Assembly: GCA_017425305.1 (NCBI GenBank)
Contig: JAFOOW010000058.1
Span: forward strand, 1 to 15,885
Origin: Peptostreptococcaceae bacterium
GTDB taxonomy: Bacteria > Bacillota > Clostridia > Peptostreptococcales > Peptostreptococcaceae
Reading direction: 5' to 3'
Length of the DNA stretch: 15,885 nt
Part shown: positions 7,567 to 15,059 of the stretch, one piece after another
How the letters are laid out: every line of letters starts with the position of its first letter
Numbering within the stretch: the stretch's first letter is position 1
Translations under genes and position numbers: made by a program
Notes under the pieces: model-generated
Seen by the model: only the letters and a program-made list of their open reading frames with translations
Told to the model about the DNA's origin: nothing
Database searches by the model: none

Positions 7567-8331
7567 ATGGGGATAACTGCAAATAGAGAGGAAAAAAAGG
7601 GATTGCTTAGTCATGAAGAGACATTGAGATTGATAGAGCTTGTCCAAAATGGAGATAACGAAGCAAAAGAGATTTTAATAGAAAGTAATTTAGGATTAGT
7701 TAGAAGTATTGTAACTAAATTTTTAAACATAGGTTATGAAAGAGATGATTTATTCCAATTAGGATCTATTGGATTAATAAAGGCTATTTATAAGTTTGAC
7801 CCTACATTTAATGTTAAATTTTCAACTTATGCAGTACCTATGATTTTAGGAGAGATAAAAAGATACTTAAGAGATGATGGTATGATAAAAGTATCTAGGT
7901 CATTAAAACAAATTGCAATAAAAGCAAAAACTCAAACAGAGGTCTTAACTAAAATGCTAGGAAGAGAACCGACAATAGACGAATTAGCAAAAAGGATAGG
8001 GGTAGAAAAAGAAGATTTAGTAATGGCACTAGAGTCAAACTTTTCTGTGGAATATTTACATGGCGTTATACATGAAGAAGAAGGAGCGCCGATATGTTTA
8101 ATAGATAAAATTAGTTTAAAAGGTGAAAGTGAAGAAGAAAAGGTAATAGATAATCTTTTACTTAAAGAAGTTTTAGGTAAGCTAGATAAGAGAGAAAGAC
8201 AAATTATAATGTTAAGATACTTTGAGGATAAAACCCAAAGTGAAATAGGAGATATATTAAATATATCTCAGGTACAAGTATCAAGAATAGAAAAGAAAGT
8301 TTTATTAAAACTAAAGTCCTATATTAGTTGA
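7567..8331 (+). CDS. sigF: RNA polymerase sigma-F factor, early forespore
   Basis: A 254-residue sigma-70 family factor (spoIIAC) that directs the first forespore-specific transcription. Region 2 runs from about GLVRSIVTKFLNIGYERDDLFQLGS to IKRYLRDDGMIKVSRS. Region 3 is around KQIAIKAKTQTEVLTKMLGREPTIDELAKRIG. Region 4 is LDKRERQIIMLRYFEDKTQSEIGDILNISQVQVSRIEKK, with a clear helix-turn-helix. The order spoIIAA-spoIIAB-sigF and the spacing identify it as sigma-F rather than sigma-G. The ribosome binding site (AGAGGT) is weaker than those of the two upstream genes, which may lower its output relative to the anti-sigma factor. A strong terminator overlaps its stop codon. Confidence 0.97.
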   Translation: MGITANREEKKGLLSHEETLRLIELVQNGDNEAKEILIESNLGLVRSIVTKFLNIGYERDDLFQLGSIGLIKAIYKFDPTFNVKFSTYAVPMILGEIKRYLRDDGMIKVSRSLKQIAIKAKTQTEVLTKMLGREPTIDELAKRIGVEKEDLVMALESNFSVEYLHGVIHEEEGAPICLIDKISLKGESEEEKVIDNLLLKEVLGKLDKRERQIIMLRYFEDKTQSEIGDILNISQVQVSRIEKKVLLKLKSYIS

Positions 8332-8364
8332 TAAACCCTTAAATTTAAGGGTTTATTTTTTTTT
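8331..8364 (+). terminator. Rho-independent terminator ending the spoIIA operon
   Basis: A 26-nt perfect palindrome (8331-8356, 11-bp stem, loop AATT) begins at the last base of the sigF stop codon and runs into nine T residues (8356-8364). It should uncouple spoVAC from sigma-H transcription. Confidence 0.9.
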
Positions 8365-8380
8365 ATTTGTCAAATAATAA

Positions 8381-8387
8381 CATTATA
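8381..8387 (+). promoter_or_regulatory. Possible forespore (sigma-G/F type) -10 element of spoVACDE
   Basis: CATTATA matches the CATNNTA -10 consensus shared by sigma-F and sigma-G. It lies 31 bases upstream of the spoVAC start and downstream of the spoIIA terminator, the only space available for a spoVA promoter. The -35 side is a T-run with no good GNATA match, so the call rests on position plus half the motif. Confidence 0.35.
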
Positions 8388-8417
8388 TTAAAAAATATTG
8401 ATATGAGGAGGGATTAT

Positions 8418-8858
8418 ATGGATAAAAATTATAAAGATTATGTAGATAAAATAAGTCCAAAACCTAAATACCTAAAGAACTATACATTAGCTTTTATAGT
8501 AGGAGGATTAATCTGCATGATAGGTCAGGGGATTAATGATATGTATATGAATTTTATGGGCCTAGAAAAATTACAAGCATCTTGTGCCACATCAATGACA
8601 TTAATATTTATAGGTGCATTGTTAACAGGACTAGGAGTATATGATTTGATAGGAAAAAGAGCAGGTGCTGGTTCTATTATACCTATAACTGGATTTGCAA
8701 ATTCAATAGTATCTCCTGCCATGGAGTATAAAAGAGAAGGATATGTTTTAGGTGTAGGGGCTAATTTATTTAAAATAGCTGGGCCAGTACTTGTATATGG
8801 TATAGGATCGTCTGTAGCATGTGGATTTATATATTATATTGTTAATTTAGTTAAATAA
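8418..8858 (+). CDS. spoVAC: Stage V sporulation protein AC, dipicolinate channel subunit
   Basis: A 146-residue inner forespore membrane protein. The SpoVA proteins move Ca-dipicolinic acid into the forespore and release it in germination; SpoVAC of B. subtilis behaves as a mechanosensitive channel. Visible: hydrophilic N-terminus with SPKPKYLKN, then AFIVGGLICMIGQGI, LIFIGALLTGLGVYD, GAGSIIPITGFANSIVSPAMEYKREG and a last membrane segment near VLVYGIGSSVACGFIYYIV. The start is the ATG at 8418, six bases after GAGGAGGGA. The same frame can be extended upstream to 8367, but that adds 17 residues with no ribosome binding site. First gene of spoVACDE; spoVAD follows after 18 bases. It is a distant paralogue of spoVAE in the same operon. 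Confidence 0.95.
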   Translation: MDKNYKDYVDKISPKPKYLKNYTLAFIVGGLICMIGQGINDMYMNFMGLEKLQASCATSMTLIFIGALLTGLGVYDLIGKRAGAGSIIPITGFANSIVSPAMEYKREGYVLGVGANLFKIAGPVLVYGIGSSVACGFIYYIVNLVK

Positions 8859-8876
8859 TAAGGAAGTGAATAGGAA

Positions 8877-9890
8877 ATGGCAAATAAAAGAGTAGGAAGT
8901 AGAACTGTTAAGCTAAAAAAAGAGCCTATAATAATATCAACCGCTTCTATTGTAGGACCTAAAGAATCAAAAGGACCATTAAATGAATACTTTGATATTA
9001 AGTTAGACGATGATTTGTTTGGAGAGAAAAGTTGGGAGTTTGCAGAAAGTAAAATGGTACAAACTGTAATGGAAACTGCTATAAAAAAAGTAAATAAAAC
9101 TACGGAAGATATAGATTACATGATTGCAGGAGATTTACTTAATCAACTACTATCTAGTTCTTTTGCAGCCAGAGAATTGTCAATTCCATTCTTAGGTGTA
9201 TATGGAGCATGTTCTACGATGGCTCAATCTCTAGCATTAGGATCAATGTTAGTAGATGGAGATTTTGCAGACTTAATAGTTACAGGTGCATCAAGTCATT
9301 ATTGTACTGCTGAAAGACAATTTAGATTTCCTTTAGAACTAGGAAATCAAAAACCTATGACAGCTCAATGGACCGTAACAGGAGCTGGATGTACTGTTTT
9401 AGCTACTGAAGGTGAAGGACCAAGAGTGACTCATATTACTATAGGTAAGGTTATAGATAAAGGTATAAGCGATGCCAATAATATGGGAGCAGCTATGGCT
9501 CCAGCAGCTATAGATACTATATATTCATATTTTGTAGATACAAAAGATGACCCAAATAGTTTTGATATAATAGCTACTGGAGATTTAGGTAAGTTGGGAA
9601 TGCAAATAACTCTAGATATGTTAAAAGACCAAGGACTAGATATTTCTAAGGTATACACTGATTGTGGTTTAGAAATATTTGATATAGAAGCTCAAGATGT
9701 TCATTGTGGGGGTAGTGGTTGTGGATGTTCTGCATCAGTATTTTCAGGATATATATATAAAAAACTAAGAACTAAAGAGTTTAATAAGGTTATGCTAGTA
9801 TCAACAGGAGCATTATTATCTCCTACTAGTACCTTACAAAAAGAGAGCATACCTAGTGTTGCACATGCTGTTGTTATAGAAAATAAATAG
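8877..9890 (+). CDS. spoVAD: Stage V sporulation protein AD, dipicolinate-binding subunit
   Basis: A 337-residue protein of thiolase-like fold. In B. subtilis it sits on the inner spore membrane and binds dipicolinic acid. Recognisable stretches are NEYFDIKLDDDLFGEKSWE near the N-terminus, DYMIAGDLLNQLLSSSFAAR, FLGVYGACSTMAQSLALGS, VTGASSHYCTAERQFRFPLE, WTVTGAGCTVLA, and a glycine/cysteine-rich VHCGGSGCGCSASVFSG near the end. Length is that of the family. It has no signal peptide or obvious membrane helix, as expected for a peripheral subunit. The ribosome binding site is a modest AGGAAGTGAATAGGAA. It sits between spoVAC (18-base gap) and spoVAE (11-base gap), clearly one operon. Confidence 0.96.
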   Translation: MANKRVGSRTVKLKKEPIIISTASIVGPKESKGPLNEYFDIKLDDDLFGEKSWEFAESKMVQTVMETAIKKVNKTTEDIDYMIAGDLLNQLLSSSFAARELSIPFLGVYGACSTMAQSLALGSMLVDGDFADLIVTGASSHYCTAERQFRFPLELGNQKPMTAQWTVTGAGCTVLATEGEGPRVTHITIGKVIDKGISDANNMGAAMAPAAIDTIYSYFVDTKDDPNSFDIIATGDLGKLGMQITLDMLKDQGLDISKVYTDCGLEIFDIEAQDVHCGGSGCGCSASVFSGYIYKKLRTKEFNKVMLVSTGALLSPTSTLQKESIPSVAHAVVIENK

Positions 9891-9901
9891 GAGAGGATTA
9901 A

Positions 9902-10264
9902 ATGCTTATAGATTATTTAAAAGTTTTTTTAGTAGGCGGATTAATCTGCTTAATAGCACAAGTTATGATTGATTACTTTAAAATTCAAACTCCTTATATT
10001 ATGGTAACCTATGTAACTACTGGAGTAATATTAAGCTTTTTAGGAATTTATGAAAAGATAGTAGACTTTGGAGGAGCAGGTGCAACTGTTCCGATAATAG
10101 GATTTGGATATTCATTATGTAATGGAGTTATGAAAGCAATAGGTGAAGATGGATTTATAGGAATATTTACAGGTGGAGTAACAGCAACAGCAGGTGGGAT
10201 AACAGCAGCGATATTTTTTGGATATTTAATGGCAGTTATATTTACACCAAAAGCTAAACCTTAA
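9902..10264 (+). CDS. spoVAE: Stage V sporulation protein AE (SpoVAEb type)
   Basis: A 120-residue, very hydrophobic protein, the third subunit of the dipicolinate transport complex in the spore inner membrane. Segments: FLVGGLICLIAQVMIDYF, a second helix at TYVTTGVILSFLGIYEKIV, the family motif FGGAGATVPIIGFGYSLCNGV, and a glycine-rich membrane end (FTGGVTATAGGITAAIFFGYLMAVIF). It shares the VGGLICxIxQ and GAGxxxPIxGF patterns with SpoVAC of the same operon, showing common ancestry. The start has GGAGAGG seven bases upstream. The operon ends with this gene at a bidirectional terminator; no spoVAA, AB, AEa or AF is present, as is common in clostridia. Confidence 0.95.
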   Translation: MLIDYLKVFLVGGLICLIAQVMIDYFKIQTPYIMVTYVTTGVILSFLGIYEKIVDFGGAGATVPIIGFGYSLCNGVMKAIGEDGFIGIFTGGVTATAGGITAAIFFGYLMAVIFTPKAKP

Positions 10265-10276
10265 TGTTTCAATAAT

Positions 10277-10312
10277 AAAATAAAGGTAGCTCATATGAGC
10301 TACCTTTATTTT
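10277..10312. terminator. Bidirectional terminator between spoVAE and the PBP gene
   Basis: A 36-nt perfect palindrome centred at 10294/10295 has GC-rich inner arms (GGTAGCTCAT/ATGAGCTACC) and A-rich left and T-rich right ends. It therefore works for the convergent genes on both strands. Confidence 0.9.
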
Positions 10313-10315
10313 TTA

Positions 10316-12952
10316 TTATTGATTTGCTGGAGGAGATACAACTGTTGGAGTTTCTGGTGTAACAGGTGTTGTAGTATTACCTCCTACATTATTATTGTTA
10401 TTATTATTTTCAGTATTATTATCAGTTGTAGTACCTTCGGTATTATTAGCTGGAGGTTGAGTAGGAGTACCTTCTTCCTCAGGAACATTAGTTGTTGGCG
10501 GTGGAACTTCTTCTTCAGGTACTTCTTCTTCTACAATAGGTGCTGATGGCTGTGAACTATATTTACTAGGTAAGTGTCCTTTAATGAAAGCAGCTGATGC
10601 AGAATTATATGCACCTTTACTAACAATACCACCATCAGTAAGATTTATTTGAACAAATTCTATGCCACTAGGTTTTTTAAAATCTATTTTATTTAAGTTA
10701 GTATGAGCTCTTTTCATTACCTTAGACCAAAGCTTAGCAGAAACCTTACTTCCCCCATTAACTCCTCTACGATCTATAGGTTGTTTAGTTTCTGGATCTT
10801 TTTGATAATCATCACCTATATATGTTGCTCCTACGTAATAAGGAGTATAACCAACAAACCAAGCATCCTTATTACCATTAGTAGTACCAGTTTTACCAGC
10901 TACTGGCATATCACCAAAACTAGCAGCACCACCTGTACCTTGAGTTACAACAGCTTTCATCATATCAGTCATAACATAAGCAACATCTTCACTTACGACT
11001 CTATGTTCTTCAGGTGTATTTTGAATTAATATTTGGTCGTCAGAAGTTGTAACAGTTGTAAATGTTATTGGTTCTATATAAACTCCGCCATTAGCTAATG
11101 TACCATAAGCAGCTGCCATATCTAAAGGTGAAGCACCAGTTGTCATACCTCCAAGAGTTAGGGCAGGGAAGTTTCTATCAGAACCACCAGGTCCATCTTT
11201 TAAATCAGATAATCCAAAGTTCTTTAAGTAGTCAATCATTACATCTATAGCTTCTGATTGAGAATCTCCTAATGTTTCAGCAACTTTTACTGCTATTGTA
11301 TTAGAAGAATAAGCTAATGCTTTACGCATAGTCATAGATCCTTTACCAGCTGTAGTTGTTTTAGGACTCCAACCATTTTCATATTTAAATTTATATCCAT
11401 TAGGTGCATCACTAAAAGTATCTGCTTGTGTTTTACCATTATCTATAGCAGGAGTATAAACTGATAATGGTTTTATTGTAGAACCAGGTTGATGTGGTGT
11501 TGTAGCACGGTTTGCAACCTTTCTAGCTTTTATATTTCTACCACCCATTAATGCTTTTATTTCACCAGTTCTATAATCTAATATAACCATAGCGGCTTGA
11601 GGCTGAAGAACACCATCTACACCAGTTATACTATTAGGGAAATTGCTAACATCATCAAATTCAGTTTCTAATCCTTTTTGAATATTTTTATCTAAAGTAG
11701 TTCTTATAGTTAAACCACCATTGAAATATAAGTTATTAGCCTCAGACTCTGTATAACCTTGGTTAGCAAGAGCTGTTATAACCTCTTTTTCTATTAAGTC
11801 CTCTACCGTAGTAGCAGGCTTTGAATCATCAGGTTTAGGTAACTTTATATCTATTTTCTCAGCAACAGCTTTATCATGTTCATCTTGTGTTAAATATCCA
11901 AGCTCTAACATTTTCATTAAAACTGTTTCTTGTCTTTTTTTAGATTTCTCGTTTAAGACAGCTTTTCTAACAACCATACTTCCATCTTTTAGTTGTTTAT
12001 AATAATCTTTAGGAATAAGTCCCCAATTATCAAGTTTATCTATCATATTAAGCTCAACTTGTGTTGGGTCATCAAAGTTATCATCTTTTGTATTTACATA
12101 AAACTTTAATTTATTTTCAACATCTTCTTTAGTTTCATTTCCAGTAAGTTTAACTAAGTCATAAGCAGCATACTTATTTGGATTTTGAGTTATACCTACT
12201 ATCATAGCAGATTGAGCAATTGAAAGGTCTTTTGCATGAATTGAGAAATATGCATTTGCAGCAGCCTCAACACCTATTGCTCCTCTACCAAAATAAGCGC
12301 TATTTAAGTAAAGCTCTAATATTTGTTGTTTAGTTAATTCTTTATCCATCTCTAAAGCATAATATATATCTTTAATCTTACGTACTATAGACACTTCTTT
12401 AGAGGTAATTAAGTTTTTTGAAACCTGCATAGGTATAGTACTTCCTCCTGGAGAAGAAGAAGATAGTATATTTATAACAGCAGCTCTTGCAAGACCTTTA
12501 AAATCAACACCATGGTGTTCATAGAATCTTTCATCTTCTATAGCTACTAGTGCATGTTGAAGATGTAAAGGCATATCTGTTATAGGTATAGGTTTCTTTT
12601 GGTTTTCACTAGGAGGACTTCCCATATAAGAACCATCGCTATACTCAAGCTTTGTAACTGTATTTATTTTTTTATCTAAAGCAGCTTTAGTTATAGGTTG
12701 AACATCCTTTAATGCTACGAACACTAAAGCTGTTCCAGCAGCAACACCTAATACTAAAAGTACTAAAAATAATACACCTATAGCTCTAAGAGTTTTAAAG
12801 GTATCTTTTTTCCTAGATTTTTTTCTAGAAGTTCTACTACTAGAACTACGATTAGATGTAGTAGATTTTTTTTGCGTAGTAGAGTTGTTACTAGAGGAAC
12901 TAACTTTTTTTCTACGAATTTTATTTCTATCGTTATTATTATCATTTCCCAT
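10316..12952 (-). CDS. Class A penicillin-binding protein (bifunctional glycosyltransferase/transpeptidase)
   Basis: An 878-residue membrane-anchored peptidoglycan synthase. Order: a Ser/Lys/Asn-rich cytoplasmic head (1-53), one membrane helix (about 54-80, LRAIGVLFLVLLVLGVAAGT), a GT51 glycosyltransferase domain (about 120-260), a linker, a transpeptidase domain (about 450-745), and a low-complexity Pro/Glu/Thr/Asn tail (about 800-878). GT51 motif 1 EDERFYEHHG is normal (catalytic E139) and motif 4 KQQILELYLN is normal. Motif 2 reads GGSTIPMQ (169-176) instead of GGSTITQQ, and motif 3 RKIKD (191-195) instead of RKxxE. The transpeptidase has STIK (S491), SSN (549-551) and KTG (687-689). ATG 12952 has AAGGAGG nine bases upstream and an extended -10 promoter. 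Closest in type to clostridial PBP1 (ponA/pbp1). It is the only PBP in the window and lies among sporulation genes, but nothing shows it is spore-specific. Confidence 0.95.
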   Translation of the reverse strand: MGNDNNNDRNKIRRKKVSSSSNNSTTQKKSTTSNRSSSSRTSRKKSRKKDTFKTLRAIGVLFLVLLVLGVAAGTALVFVALKDVQPITKAALDKKINTVTKLEYSDGSYMGSPPSENQKKPIPITDMPLHLQHALVAIEDERFYEHHGVDFKGLARAAVINILSSSSPGGSTIPMQVSKNLITSKEVSIVRKIKDIYYALEMDKELTKQQILELYLNSAYFGRGAIGVEAAANAYFSIHAKDLSIAQSAMIVGITQNPNKYAAYDLVKLTGNETKEDVENKLKFYVNTKDDNFDDPTQVELNMIDKLDNWGLIPKDYYKQLKDGSMVVRKAVLNEKSKKRQETVLMKMLELGYLTQDEHDKAVAEKIDIKLPKPDDSKPATTVEDLIEKEVITALANQGYTESEANNLYFNGGLTIRTTLDKNIQKGLETEFDDVSNFPNSITGVDGVLQPQAAMVILDYRTGEIKALMGGRNIKARKVANRATTPHQPGSTIKPLSVYTPAIDNGKTQADTFSDAPNGYKFKYENGWSPKTTTAGKGSMTMRKALAYSSNTIAVKVAETLGDSQSEAIDVMIDYLKNFGLSDLKDGPGGSDRNFPALTLGGMTTGASPLDMAAAYGTLANGGVYIEPITFTTVTTSDDQILIQNTPEEHRVVSEDVAYVMTDMMKAVVTQGTGGAASFGDMPVAGKTGTTNGNKDAWFVGYTPYYVGATYIGDDYQKDPETKQPIDRRGVNGGSKVSAKLWSKVMKRAHTNLNKIDFKKPSGIEFVQINLTDGGIVSKGAYNSASAAFIKGHLPSKYSSQPSAPIVEEEVPEEEVPPPTTNVPEEEGTPTQPPANNTEGTTTDNNTENNNNNNNVGGNTTTPVTPETPTVVSPPANQ

Positions 12953-12979
12953 GGAATTTACCTCCTTACTTAAAGCAAT

Positions 12980-12988
12980 ATTATACCA
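12980..12988 (-). promoter_or_regulatory. Extended -10 promoter of the PBP gene
   Basis: The minus strand reads TGGTATAAT (12988-12980), a TG-extended -10 with a perfect TATAAT. The -35 region 17 bases up (TACAAA) is poor, which extended -10 promoters tolerate. Transcription would start near 12973, giving a leader of about 20 nt with the AAGGAGG site. Confidence 0.6.
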
Positions 12989-13228
12989 TAAATATGAATA
13001 ATTTTGTATTTCATAGATAAAAATGTATATATTTGAAATAATTCCTTAAGTCATGATATATTCTAAAATACAGGTTATATTTATAAATATAATATTAATT
13101 ATTTTTAACTAACTATAAAAAAAATATGTGTTTTATAGACTTACTATTTTATAAATAAAATCAAAAAGTTAGGAATTAATAATTAATTACAAGCACCTCT
13201 TACATAAACTAATAAGGGGGGAATGTGT
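12989..13228. other. Divergent intergenic region between the PBP gene and yunB
   Basis: About 240 bp of very AT-rich sequence that must also hold the yunB promoter. I found no convincing sigma-E pair. A CATAAACT element at 13203-13210 resembles a sigma-E -10 but is too close to the ribosome binding site. No small gene is seen. Confidence 0.4.
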
Positions 13229-13912
13229 ATGAAAAAAATATTAATTCAACATAAAATAAATAAACTCAAAAAAAGTTTAAGTTCATTTATTTTTATTTTT
13301 ATAATATCAATACTAATAGGTAGTTTTATATACATAGATAATAAATTAAGACCTACTATAACAGTAATAGCAGAGACTAAAGCAATTGAATTAGCTAATA
13401 GGTCGATAAATAAAGCTGTTGCTAATATAGTAGATGAAAATATAGAATACGAAGATTTAATATATGTAAAGACAGGAGATAATGGAAATATAAAGATGAT
13501 GCAAGCAAATTCTATACTTATGAATGAAATAGCATCTAAAGTTGCATTAGAAATACAATCTGAAATGAAAAAAATAAAAACTACTTCAACATATATACCT
13601 ATAGGAACAGCATTAGGAAGTCCACTTTTAGCTAAATACGGACCAACAATAAAAGTATCTATAGAGCCTATAGGAACTGTTACAGTAGATTTTGGAACAG
13701 ACTTTGAATCATCAGGAATTAACCAAACAAGACATAGAATATATTTAAAATCTACAACACAAGTTAAGGTAGTAGTTCCATTAACAACATCAACAAAAGA
13801 AATAAAAACACAAATACCTATATGTGAAACGATAATTGTTGGAGATGTTCCACAAAATTATGTAAACATACCAGAAGACGGAGTAATAGATATACTTCCA
13901 GAGGTACAATAA
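13229..13912 (+). CDS. yunB: Sporulation protein YunB
   Basis: A 227-residue single-pass membrane protein. A basic N-terminus is followed by one helix (about residues 17-35, FIFIFIISILIGSFIYI), and the rest faces outward. The family pattern is clear: KLRPTITVIAETKAIELANRSINKAV near the membrane, DNGNIKMMQANSILMNEIAS in the middle, IPIGTALGSPLLAKYGP, then KVSIEPIGTVTVDFGTDFESSGINQTRHRIYL. In B. subtilis yunB is sigma-E dependent and needed for normal sporulation; its biochemical role is unknown. I place the start at the second ATG (13229), because the GGGGGG ribosome binding site (13216-13221) lies seven bases before it. The first in-frame ATG at 13223 is only one or two bases away from it. 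The gene converges on the SpoIVB-like gene. Confidence 0.9.
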   Translation: MKKILIQHKINKLKKSLSSFIFIFIISILIGSFIYIDNKLRPTITVIAETKAIELANRSINKAVANIVDENIEYEDLIYVKTGDNGNIKMMQANSILMNEIASKVALEIQSEMKKIKTTSTYIPIGTALGSPLLAKYGPTIKVSIEPIGTVTVDFGTDFESSGINQTRHRIYLKSTTQVKVVVPLTTSTKEIKTQIPICETIIVGDVPQNYVNIPEDGVIDILPEVQ

Positions 13913-13923
13913 TTAAAATAAAA

Positions 13924-13947
13924 TAGAGGGAGATTATTCTCCCTCTA
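13924..13947 (-). terminator. Terminator hairpin overlapping the 3' end of the SpoIVB-like gene
   Basis: A 10-bp stem (13924-13933 with 13938-13947) has the stop codon of the minus-strand gene inside its TTAT loop. On the minus strand it is followed by TTTTATTTT. On the plus strand there is no T-run, so yunB transcripts may not stop well here. Confidence 0.7.
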
Positions 13948-14887
13948 ACATCCAACCTATATAAACTCCATAACCTAAATTAGGATTATTCTCTATAGCA
14001 TGAGAAATAGCTCCTATAAATTTACCATTTTGGATAATTGGAGTTCCACTCATACCTTGAACAATACCACCTGTAAGGCTTAATAACTCTTTATCTATAA
14101 CTTCTATTCTAAAAGTTTTTGACTCAGGTGAATTTTGATTTTTAATATTTAATATATATATATCAAACTCTTTTAAAACACCAGAACCTGTTTCCATTAA
14201 TAAAGAAGCTTTACCTGTTTTTACTTCACTTAAATTAGCAACTGGGTATACATCTCTATTAGATAAATTTAATTTTCTTACAGTTCCTTTTATACCAAAA
14301 TTAGTATTACAATCGAACTTACCTAAGGTTAAATTTTTTTCAGCACTTAAATAACCAACTTTTCCTCTATAAGATTTATCTATAGTTAAATTAGAGGTAT
14401 TGGATATAGTTCCGTTTTTTATAGGTATTTTTCTTGAATTACCTATACTAATAGGATGTGCAACTGCGCCAAATTCATTGGTAGATGGATTTATATATGT
14501 TAATGTTGCAAATCCAGAAAGTAGATTATTAAAATTTATTTTCTTTAAACTATTTTTATCTATATTTAATTTTATTAACTCATTATTTCTTTTTACTTCA
14601 ATAGGTACTAAAGAATTATTAGGTATAGAATGTAGTAAACTAGAAAACTCTGAATAATTTTTTATAATAGTACCATTTACAGATACTAAAGAATCTCCTA
14701 CTTTTAAACTATCTTTATTACTACATCCTCTAACCATTAATGATTCTAATTCAGCATCTATTTGTATTACATTTCCCATAGGAATTAAAAATTTAGTATC
14801 ATTTTTATTAATTGTTTCTGCATAAATAAAAGCATTTGAGAGAAAATATAGTAAAAATGATAAAGCAAAAACTTTTTTAAATCTCAT
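13934..14887 (-). CDS. SpoIVB-like serine peptidase (family S55) with PDZ domain
   Basis: A 317-residue secreted protease of sporulation. An N-terminal signal or anchor (MRFKKVFALSFLLYFLSNAF) leads into a PDZ domain (about residues 33-110, GNVIQIDAELES to VGDSLVSVNG). The S55 catalytic domain carries all three residues: H144 in FGAVAHPI, D265 in EVIDKELLS, and S280 in GIVQGMSGTPII. The D-to-S spacing of 15 is the same as in B. subtilis SpoIVB. There, SpoIVB is made in the forespore and cuts SpoIVFA to start pro-sigma-K processing. The protein here is shorter than B. subtilis SpoIVB (about 426 residues), mostly at the N-terminal side. C. difficile is reported to carry two SpoIVB-type proteases; this gene may be the second type, since it does not sit next to spo0A as classical spoIVB does. 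That assignment is an inference. GAAGGTG precedes the ATG. Confidence 0.88.
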   Translation of the reverse strand: MRFKKVFALSFLLYFLSNAFIYAETINKNDTKFLIPMGNVIQIDAELESLMVRGCSNKDSLKVGDSLVSVNGTIIKNYSEFSSLLHSIPNNSLVPIEVKRNNELIKLNIDKNSLKKINFNNLLSGFATLTYINPSTNEFGAVAHPISIGNSRKIPIKNGTISNTSNLTIDKSYRGKVGYLSAEKNLTLGKFDCNTNFGIKGTVRKLNLSNRDVYPVANLSEVKTGKASLLMETGSGVLKEFDIYILNIKNQNSPESKTFRIEVIDKELLSLTGGIVQGMSGTPIIQNGKFIGAISHAIENNPNLGYGVYIGWMLEGE

Positions 14888-15002
14888 TAAAACACCTTCT
14901 TTCTGCTAAACTTCATGATGATAATTGGTGCTTCAATTATATATTGCTCAATAAGAATGAATTTAATCCTTAGAAAACAGACACAATAAAACCAGAGTTT
15001 TC
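14888..15002. other. Region upstream of the SpoIVB-like gene
   Basis: About 115 bp that holds the promoter of the minus-strand protease gene. A 7-bp inverted repeat, ATAATTG-N6-CAATTAT (14921-14940), is the only clear symmetry. I could not fit a convincing sigma-G or sigma-E promoter, although a TATAAT occurs on the minus strand near 14940. Confidence 0.4.
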
Positions 15003-15059
15003 AAAAACAGTTTAAAGAATCTAATTTGATTTGCAATTTAGATTCTTTAAACTGTTTTT
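15003..15059 (-). terminator. Long 22-bp terminator hairpin of the polylysine-tailed protein gene
   Basis: The arms 15003-15024 and 15038-15059 are perfect complements, with a T-run at the end on either strand because the outer arm is A5/T5. The right arm includes the stop codon and last four codons of the minus-strand gene, so the terminator starts inside the coding region. Nothing on the plus strand immediately upstream needs it. Confidence 0.8.

Noticed and set aside
8525..8722. Minus-strand frame inside spoVAC
   Set aside because: Shadow of spoVAC with no start signal or family similarity.
10295..10546. Plus-strand frame rich in Cys, Trp and Ser/Ile opposite the PBP tail
   Set aside because: Antisense of the repetitive PBP tail; composition comes from the triplet repeats of the real gene.
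13203..13210. CATAAACT as a sigma-E -10 element for yunB
   Set aside because: Transcription would start at about 13217, inside the GGGGGG ribosome binding site, and no fitting -35 is present.
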